A stretch of DNA of 11,656 bases, taken from Planctomycetota bacterium (GTDB taxonomy: Bacteria > Planctomycetota > UBA11346). Below, one piece after another: positions 7,086 to 11,656 of this stretch. The notes under the pieces are model-generated. The model made no database searches, was not told the DNA's origin, and saw only the letters and a list, made by a program, of their open reading frames with translations. The translations under genes and the position numbers were made by a program. Within the stretch, counting starts at the first letter, position 1. Every line of letters begins with the position of its first letter. The stretch covers positions 1 through 11,656 of the forward strand of contig CANETI010000033.1 of NCBI GenBank assembly GCA_947440715.1, written 5' to 3'.

Positions 7086-7328
7086 GCTCAGAATACAACC
7101 GGGGGTGTGAAGAAGGCCTACTTCATCAAGGCCCGTGCCGACAGCAAGGGCGCTCTACGCATATCTAGAGTGCTCTCAGACTACCGAATGACGCATTTAG
7201 CGGCCAATGTGACCAACTAGTTGATGTTGTTCCTGCCAACGAACGAGTAGTTTCATTAGCAGAATAAGACTCAATTCGTTGCAATTACTGGTTTTGAAGC
7301 AGAGCAAGCGGTGAAAATGCGCTTGGAC
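7086..7328. other. 243-bp region with broken reading-frame fragments and a hairpin
   Basis: No intact gene is seen between the FHA gene and the small membrane protein gene. On the plus strand three protein-like fragments follow each other in different frames: 7107-7220 (GTG start, KKAYFIKARADSKG..., ending NVTN), about 7168-7266 (ends DVVPANERVVSLAE) and about 7261-7383 (NKTQFVAITGFEAEQAVKMR...). The first has many C/G-ending codons, unlike its neighbours. An 11-bp stem (7147-7157 with 7166-7176, two G-T wobbles, 8-nt loop) lies in the first. CAACTAGTTG (7214-7223) is a perfect palindrome. On the minus strand, the frame of the membrane protein continues for about 43 codons after its TGA. It may be a decayed gene or a long 5' leader of the FHA gene. 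Confidence 0.35.
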
Positions 7329-7841
7329 TCAATCGCGCGATTGGGCCAATTGTTCAGCGCGGCGTTCCGCCTGTAGGGCTTTTTTACCGGCACCGCGAGC
7401 TCGTAAAATGAGTCCGTATAATCGCCATGCCCCAGGTTCGCTGGCGGCTAAGCGCACTAATTTTCGCGCCGTTTGTTCGGCTGCGGGTAAATCATTACGT
7501 AGGTAATGCCCAGCAAAAGTCTGAAAAATGGGCTGAATAACGGTTAAATCACGGGATGATGATTGCTCTTCCCTGAGCCAGATCGCACCTGCCAATAAAG
7601 CGGCAGTCAGGTACGCGATTAATCCGATCCAACCCAGTGAAATGGTGCTCTCAGTTCCTGTCGTCACGTAGGCAATGCTGAACAACGTCAGTCCCGCCAT
7701 TCCAATGCAGGCGGGAATAGCTGGCACCCAACCGGGACGACGCAACAGCAAGCCGGTACCGGGCAGAATCGTATTGAGCACCAAAGCGGGTAAGCGATTC
7801 ACGATGGCGTTTGACCGTATGGTGAAACCCGGCGCTGGCAA
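7329..7841 (-). CDS. Small membrane protein with C-terminal TPR-like helices
   Basis: I do not recognise a named family. The 170-aa product has about three hydrophobic segments: near residues 17-33 (LPALVLNTILPGTGLLL), 38-61 and 69-89. The first resembles the LPGxGxL turn of small multi-pass membrane proteins. A basic/acidic junction (LREEQ) leads to a soluble tail, residues 101-166, of paired amphipathic helices with Ala/Leu spacing like one and a half TPR units (LPAAEQTARKLVRLAASEPGAWRLYGLILRARG...). The start is uncertain: TTG 7841 is the longest option, GTG 7802 would remove 13 residues, and neither has a good Shine-Dalgarno. It is divergent from rsuA and heads the minus-strand series with the FHA and lipoprotein genes. 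A scaffolding role at the membrane is inference only. Confidence 0.6.
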   Translation of the reverse strand: MPAPGFTIRSNAIVNRLPALVLNTILPGTGLLLRRPGWVPAIPACIGMAGLTLFSIAYVTTGTESTISLGWIGLIAYLTAALLAGAIWLREEQSSSRDLTVIQPIFQTFAGHYLRNDLPAAEQTARKLVRLAASEPGAWRLYGLILRARGAGKKALQAERRAEQLAQSRD

Positions 7842-7933
7842 CGCGAGCGCTGGCGCCGGCCTTCAGAGTTGCATGTACCGAAGTTCACCTGACCACGGGT
7901 TGCAACATTGCTCAGGTCACCGCACCGTGCGAC

Positions 7934-8677
7934 ATGCGTCTGGATGAACCACTCGATTATTTTTTAACCCGTCGAGGAGTGGGTACCTGGGCGAGCGTGC
8001 GTCAACTCATTCAGCAACAACAGGTGTTGGTTAATGGCATCATATGCAAACATTATCACCGTAGATTGTTGCCGACTGACGTGGTTAACGCCGCAGGTGT
8101 ATTAATTAAAGATGATATCGACACAGGGACACTCATCTGCTTTAAAAAAGTTGGTTACGCTTGTTCGCATGAGCGGAAAGACGCGCCGCTGCTCTATGAT
8201 GTAATTCCCCGTCACTATCAACATCCGAATTTGCAAACGGTTGGTCGACTCGACCGTGATACGACCGGATTAATATTATTGACCATTGACGGCATGTGGG
8301 TGCAGCTGGTCATGGCGCCAGAAAAACGCTGTTGGAAACGATATCGTCTCGCCTTTAGCGGAATATTATCCGCAGACGCGCAAGCTCGCGTTTGTTCGGG
8401 TATGATGATGTTGGACGATCCACGACCGTGTTTGCCCGCGCGTCTGGAATTGTTGGGCCATGCAGCCGATGGTTTAGGCTTAGCAACCATGCACCTGTGC
8501 GAAGGGCGTCATCATCAAGTGAAACGCATGATCGCAGCGCTTGGTGGTCGAGTAGAGCGGCTTCATCGCGACCGCATCGGCGGTTTAGAATTACCGACTG
8601 ATTTACATCCTGGTGAGATGCGCCCATTACGAGGGGATGAAAGAGTACGCTTATTTGAAATGCCAGAAAATGTCTAG
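7934..8677 (+). CDS. rsuA: RsuA-family 16S rRNA pseudouridine synthase
   Basis: This enzyme isomerises a uridine of rRNA to pseudouridine; in E. coli RsuA the target is U516 of 16S rRNA. The 247-aa product begins with an S4 RNA-binding domain (residues 1-60, MRLDEPLDYFL...LVNG). It has the catalytic Asp107 in GRLDRDTTGLILLT, and the C-terminal EGRHHQVKRM (190-199) and LHRDRIGGLEL (210-220), all closely matching E. coli RsuA (about 231 aa). RluB/RluE/RluF relatives are alternatives, but the compact length and LHPGEMRPL ending favour RsuA. Oddly, the near-universal NKPxG before the catalytic domain reads FKKVG (70-74). The start ATG 7934 has no Shine-Dalgarno; an odd-length palindrome CGCACCGTGCG (7921-7931) ends 2 nt before it. 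The 92-bp gap to the divergent membrane protein gene also holds ACCTGA (7887-7892) and TCAGGT (7912-7917). Confidence 0.92.
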   Translation: MRLDEPLDYFLTRRGVGTWASVRQLIQQQQVLVNGIICKHYHRRLLPTDVVNAAGVLIKDDIDTGTLICFKKVGYACSHERKDAPLLYDVIPRHYQHPNLQTVGRLDRDTTGLILLTIDGMWVQLVMAPEKRCWKRYRLAFSGILSADAQARVCSGMMMLDDPRPCLPARLELLGHAADGLGLATMHLCEGRHHQVKRMIAALGGRVERLHRDRIGGLELPTDLHPGEMRPLRGDERVRLFEMPENV

Positions 8678-8749
8678 GTATAGAAACCTACAGAAACATT
8701 GCTTCGTAGGTATCGCATGAGGTCGTTATAGGTATTAGGCTAATCTCGT

Positions 8750-8776
8750 CAGTCACTTCAGTCGCTTCAGTCACTT
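8750..8776. repeat. Three tandem 9-bp repeats at the 3' end of the binding-protein gene
   Basis: CAGTCACTT, CAGTCGCTT and CAGTCACTT follow head to tail with one base difference in the middle copy. The third copy covers the last codon and stop of the substrate-binding protein gene. Because the unit is 9 bp, each copy keeps the reading frame, so the TGA recurs in frame 18 bp beyond the true stop. A slippage-type duplication is the simplest cause. Confidence 0.7.
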
Positions 8777-9769
8777 TAGATTTTTAGCTTCCGCGAGCAC
8801 GGTTTGCAGCAACGTTGTATCTACCAACGTACTGGCGGAAAAATCACTTTTTAGCATTTTCGCATTATTCAACACCATCCGAGTTTCATCGATGAATTGT
8901 GATAAACCGCCACCCACAGTATTGCGCGCAATTAAGGTGGTGTGGTCGTGGATGCTGACGTTGGTCAGCATTTCTTTAATGGCGTCGCTGTCATAAGGCG
9001 TTGGTTCGGCAAACGTGTGTTTGTTGACGATCGCGCAATATTCAACCCAGTTTGCAGGGTTACGACTCCAATCAACGGCTTCAATCCACCCAGCAATAAT
9101 ATGTTTCAAATCTTCTTTAGGGATGCTGGCAATCACTTCGCGGCGACCGCCGAGACCTTCTGGCATACAACCTGGAAAAGATGCGGATGTGGCCACGACA
9201 AAGCCGCCATCTTTTTCAGCTTGGAGCGAAAAAGGTTCGTAGCTAATAATGGTCGATACAGCGCCGAGGATAAAGTGACCATTTAAAGCTTCAGGATCAT
9301 ATTCAACCACTTTAACATCATTCAGTGTCAATTTATGGCTTTGCAAATATTTGACCAACAACATGGTGACTGCCGGATCGTTATGATAGACACCGATGGT
9401 GTCTCCAGCTTTGGTCGGGGTTAATTTATTGCGGGAAATTATTTTATCTCCGCCGTTTGACCAGTCGAGTTCTCCGAGCACGGTGACGTCGATACCCTTT
9501 TGCTGAATGCCGATAAAATTACCGATCATATCAATGGCTAAATCGACGCGCTTTTGCTCAATGGCACCAGTATCTTCACCGAGCTGATTAACGACTTCGA
9601 CGTCCAGACCGCGTTTCTTCCACATCCCTTTTACTTCCGCGATATTAATGGGCGCCCAGGCGATCCACGGGCAGGTGCCAATTTTATAGGTGCGCTTTAC
9701 CGCATCAGCAGCGGTGACGGTGCCGGAACAACAATATGAAAGGAGAATAACCAGTACGAGAAGTCGCAT
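8771..9769 (-). CDS. Periplasmic ABC-type substrate-binding protein (NMT1/SsuA-like)
   Basis: This is a 332-aa exported protein. Residues 1-20 form a signal peptide (MRLLVLVILLSYCC, then TVTA before AD), with likely signal peptidase I cleavage after Ala20; there is no lipobox. The mature part begins with YKIGTCPWIAWAPINIAEVKG, the opening strand and helix typical of the nitrate/sulfonate/taurine and thiamine-precursor binding-protein superfamily. EQKRVDLAIDMIGNFIG (71-87) and GDTIGVYHNDPAVTMLLVKYL (122-142) follow its two-lobe pattern. The ligand cannot be named. I chose ATG 9769 over the 15-residue-longer start because GGAG lies 5 nt upstream and the signal peptide then starts correctly. No permease or ATPase gene adjoins it. 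It starts 16 bp after the stop of the SUMF1 gene, so the two are probably co-transcribed. Confidence 0.88.
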   Translation of the reverse strand: MRLLVLVILLSYCCSGTVTAADAVKRTYKIGTCPWIAWAPINIAEVKGMWKKRGLDVEVVNQLGEDTGAIEQKRVDLAIDMIGNFIGIQQKGIDVTVLGELDWSNGGDKIISRNKLTPTKAGDTIGVYHNDPAVTMLLVKYLQSHKLTLNDVKVVEYDPEALNGHFILGAVSTIISYEPFSLQAEKDGGFVVATSASFPGCMPEGLGGRREVIASIPKEDLKHIIAGWIEAVDWSRNPANWVEYCAIVNKHTFAEPTPYDSDAIKEMLTNVSIHDHTTLIARNTVGGGLSQFIDETRMVLNNAKMLKSDFSASTLVDTTLLQTVLAEAKNLK

Positions 9770-9785
9770 AAGGGCTCCAAAAACG

Positions 9786-11656
9786 TTATGGCTCAGGTGT
9801 GAGCGAGAGGGCAAGACGTAAGCCGATGCCAGACTCGGTGCTGGTGTCGCTTACATCACGGCGCGAGTATACCGTAAAAGCTTCCGCAAGTCGATCCCGA
9901 TGACTGCCTCCGGCGGCTTGGCGTATAACCCCGGCATCCAGGACGAACTCCGCCACCGACCCGCTCATGTCCATGATGCCATGAACGGTGCGATCGCGTG
10001 GAAAAGATCCCACAGCGAGCGGACACCAACGCTCAAGTGTGTTACCTTGCGTGGTCGCACTGAATGACATATCTGAGCGCATGCCCCAAGGGTATAGGCG
10101 ACCATCCCCACTTTGAGCGGCCAATTGCCATTCCGAACTCGTCGGCAGACGCCAAGCCAGTCGATCACGATGACAACGCCACCGCACATAACTCACGGCA
10201 TCGTTACCGCTAATGCAGGTAATGGGCCAAGTCGGCTCAATGGGCGTGCCCTGCGCGGTGAGCGGTAAATGATCTTGGCCATCAGTGGTGCGTTCCCACA
10301 ACGCCAAACCACCTAAACGGGGCACTAATATGAGCGCACCACTCCGTTCAGCTTCGGTTATGGCAGCCAGCGACGTGGCATGGTTAAGAAATTCTAACCA
10401 TTCGCCGCAGGTGACCTCTAATTTACTGAGCGCAAATGCGTGCAGTTCTTCTAATATTAATCCATTATTATCATGCACTGTTCCAGCGGGAATATAAGCC
10501 ACACCAGTCGGCAGTGGCGAGTGTGCCGGTAAATAAAGGTTAAGGCGTTCACCTCGGCGTAGATGGATGGCATGGATGTCACCAAGTGTATTGCGCACCA
10601 AATAACGTCCGTGACCTAGCTTGAGTTCCTGCCCAGCAATCAAATCGATCGCCATGGTATTAATTATTAGCGTGCGATCGTCGGCTTCATAGAGCGCTTG
10701 TAGTGTAATTGGCGATTGGTTTTGTTTTGCTTCAATCCAACCTTGTCCAGCAAGCACGACATCGATGTGAGTATCTACAATTCCACTAGTATGATGTGAA
10801 CGTAGGCGCATTTCAGCAATACGCGCTTCTGATAATAATCCGATCGCTTCGTATTCTAGTAAGCGATCGAGATAGAAATCAGCGATAGTTTGCCGTAGAA
10901 GATCATCGCCTGCATTTAGCACGACGGCCTTATCGAAAAACTGAGCTGCGCGTCCTTGGTTTTCTGCGAGATCAATTTTTAGTTGATCGATCATTTGATC
11001 TAATTTGTGTAATTGTGCGCGTTGTCCGCTGGCACCATTTATACGAATCGCACTTTCTAGCGTGCGCCTTTCTTGTAGGCGTAGGTTTAATTCTTGCTGC
11101 TTGGGCTTCATCCATTCCATGGCTTTGCGCGCCGCATCAACATGGAGTCTCGCAACCTTGCGCTTGGTTGCGAGTTCTTCTTCATTGAGGCGAGTTTGAT
11201 TAAGCTCGGCCATTTTATTGGTGAGTTCTTTATACAGCGTGAGGATGGTGGTATCTTTGGGCACTAAACCAAGGGCATTCATATAAAATTCACTGGCTTC
11301 ACGCAGGTTGGTATCATCGCCAATTGCGATTTTCTCCTTCGCATCCGCCACAAATTTATCGGCTTTTTGACGCTCTGATGTTTCGCGATTCGCTCGTTCT
11401 AATTGCGCTATACCATCATTTATTCGAGGGATTTGCCGTTGCGTTTGGGGGTCGCCTTTGCGTAAGGTCAAAATACTCTCAGCAATTTTCCGTGCGGCTA
11501 AAAAATCCCGCTGTCCAAGAGCACTTTCCAATTCCTTTTGTTTTCCTCTGACGGTCTGATCTTCTTCATACCATATCTGAAATAAGATTCCGAAAAGCAA
11601 CAACGCAGAACAACCTGCCACCATTAATCCCACGCGCACTTGGCGACGATGATGCG
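9786..11656 (-). CDS. C-terminal part of probable transmembrane Ser/Thr kinase with SUMF1 domain (5' truncated by window edge)
   Basis: The minus-strand frame is open to the right edge, with HHRRQ encoded before the GTG at 11639, so the gene probably starts outside. Numbering from that GTG: a membrane segment (4-23) after basic residues, which puts the N-terminus inside; a charged helical/coiled-coil and TPR-like region (25-285); a beta-rich stretch with RGERLNLYLP (362-371) and VAYIPAGTV (380-388); and a SUMF1/FGE-like domain (about 380-612) with LEVTCGEWLEFLN, WRLPTSSEWQLAA (496-508), YPWG, IMDMSGSVAEF and AAGGSH. This is the usual tail of planctomycete and myxobacterial kinases of type kinase-TM-TPR-SUMF1. 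The formylglycine-generating cysteines are absent, so it is likely a binding domain. The kinase part itself is not seen and is inferred. The binding-protein gene follows by 16 bp. Confidence 0.8.
   Translation of the reverse strand, partial: HHRRQVRVGLMVAGCSALLLFGILFQIWYEEDQTVRGKQKELESALGQRDFLAARKIAESILTLRKGDPQTQRQIPRINDGIAQLERANRETSERQKADKFVADAKEKIAIGDDTNLREASEFYMNALGLVPKDTTILTLYKELTNKMAELNQTRLNEEELATKRKVARLHVDAARKAMEWMKPKQQELNLRLQERRTLESAIRINGASGQRAQLHKLDQMIDQLKIDLAENQGRAAQFFDKAVVLNAGDDLLRQTIADFYLDRLLEYEAIGLLSEARIAEMRLRSHHTSGIVDTHIDVVLAGQGWIEAKQNQSPITLQALYEADDRTLIINTMAIDLIAGQELKLGHGRYLVRNTLGDIHAIHLRRGERLNLYLPAHSPLPTGVAYIPAGTVHDNNGLILEELHAFALSKLEVTCGEWLEFLNHATSLAAITEAERSGALILVPRLGGLALWERTTDGQDHLPLTAQGTPIEPTWPITCISGNDAVSYVRWRCHRDRLAWRLPTSSEWQLAAQSGDGRLYPWGMRSDMSFSATTQGNTLERWCPLAVGSFPRDRTVHGIMDMSGSVAEFVLDAGVIRQAAGGSHRDRLAEAFTVYSRRDVSDTSTESGIGLRLALSLTPEP

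Noticed and set aside
7842..7933. Promoters or operators in the gap divergent between rsuA and the membrane protein gene
   Set aside because: There are small inverted repeats (ACCTGA/TCAGGT and CGCACCGTGCG) but no convincing -35/-10 pair, so no promoter is claimed.
8678..8749. Terminator between rsuA and the binding-protein gene
   Set aside because: ACCTAC/GTAGGT (8686-8691/8706-8711) and ATTAG/CTAAT (8734-8744) can form weak stems, but neither has a T-tract in the right place.
9786..10520. SUMF1 region as an active formylglycine-generating enzyme
   Set aside because: The cysteines needed near the C-terminus are missing and the domain is attached to a membrane-anchored signalling protein.

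Overview
The window is bacterial, gene-dense and of roughly even base composition. It has eight complete genes, two genes cut by the window edges, and no rRNA, tRNA, CRISPR array or transposase that I can recognise. A Ser/Thr-kinase-type C-terminus (membrane anchor, helical region, SUMF1 domain), an FHA-GAF-HD-GYP-like protein and a CARDB-type lipoprotein sit close together. This flavour is common in Planctomycetota and related or myxobacteria-like signalling-rich bacteria. I infer such a host only tentatively, because nothing here is a taxonomic marker.

Layout, left to right: the C-terminal end of an unidentified plus-strand gene (1-143) converges on a minus-strand arginine-catabolism cluster read as astB, then an unrecognised 279-aa gene, then astD. 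An apparent intrinsic terminator lies between the middle gene and astD, and the middle gene has a promoter placed so that its mRNA could be leaderless. Divergent from astB is proC (plus). Next, read on the minus strand, come a small membrane/TPR-like protein, a GAF-linked FHA protein whose C-terminal HD-GYP domain has lost most metal ligands, and a CARDB-like lipoprotein. A 243-bp stretch between the first two of these holds broken plus-strand reading-frame fragments and an 11-bp hairpin. Then comes rsuA (plus), convergent with a minus-strand pair: an edge-truncated SUMF1 protein, probably the C-terminal half of a transmembrane Ser/Thr kinase, followed 16 bp later by a solitary ABC-type periplasmic substrate-binding protein.

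How they may work together: AstB and AstD are two of the five steps that turn arginine into glutamate via succinylated intermediates, and ProC makes proline from the pyrroline carboxylate formed from glutamate semialdehyde, so the left half is an arginine/glutamate/proline node. The right half looks like signalling: a presumed kinase with an extracytoplasmic sensor region, a periplasmic binding protein without its own permease or ATPase, and a phosphothreonine-reading FHA protein with a pseudo-HD-GYP output. Whether the kinase, the binding protein and the FHA protein form one pathway is inference from proximity only.
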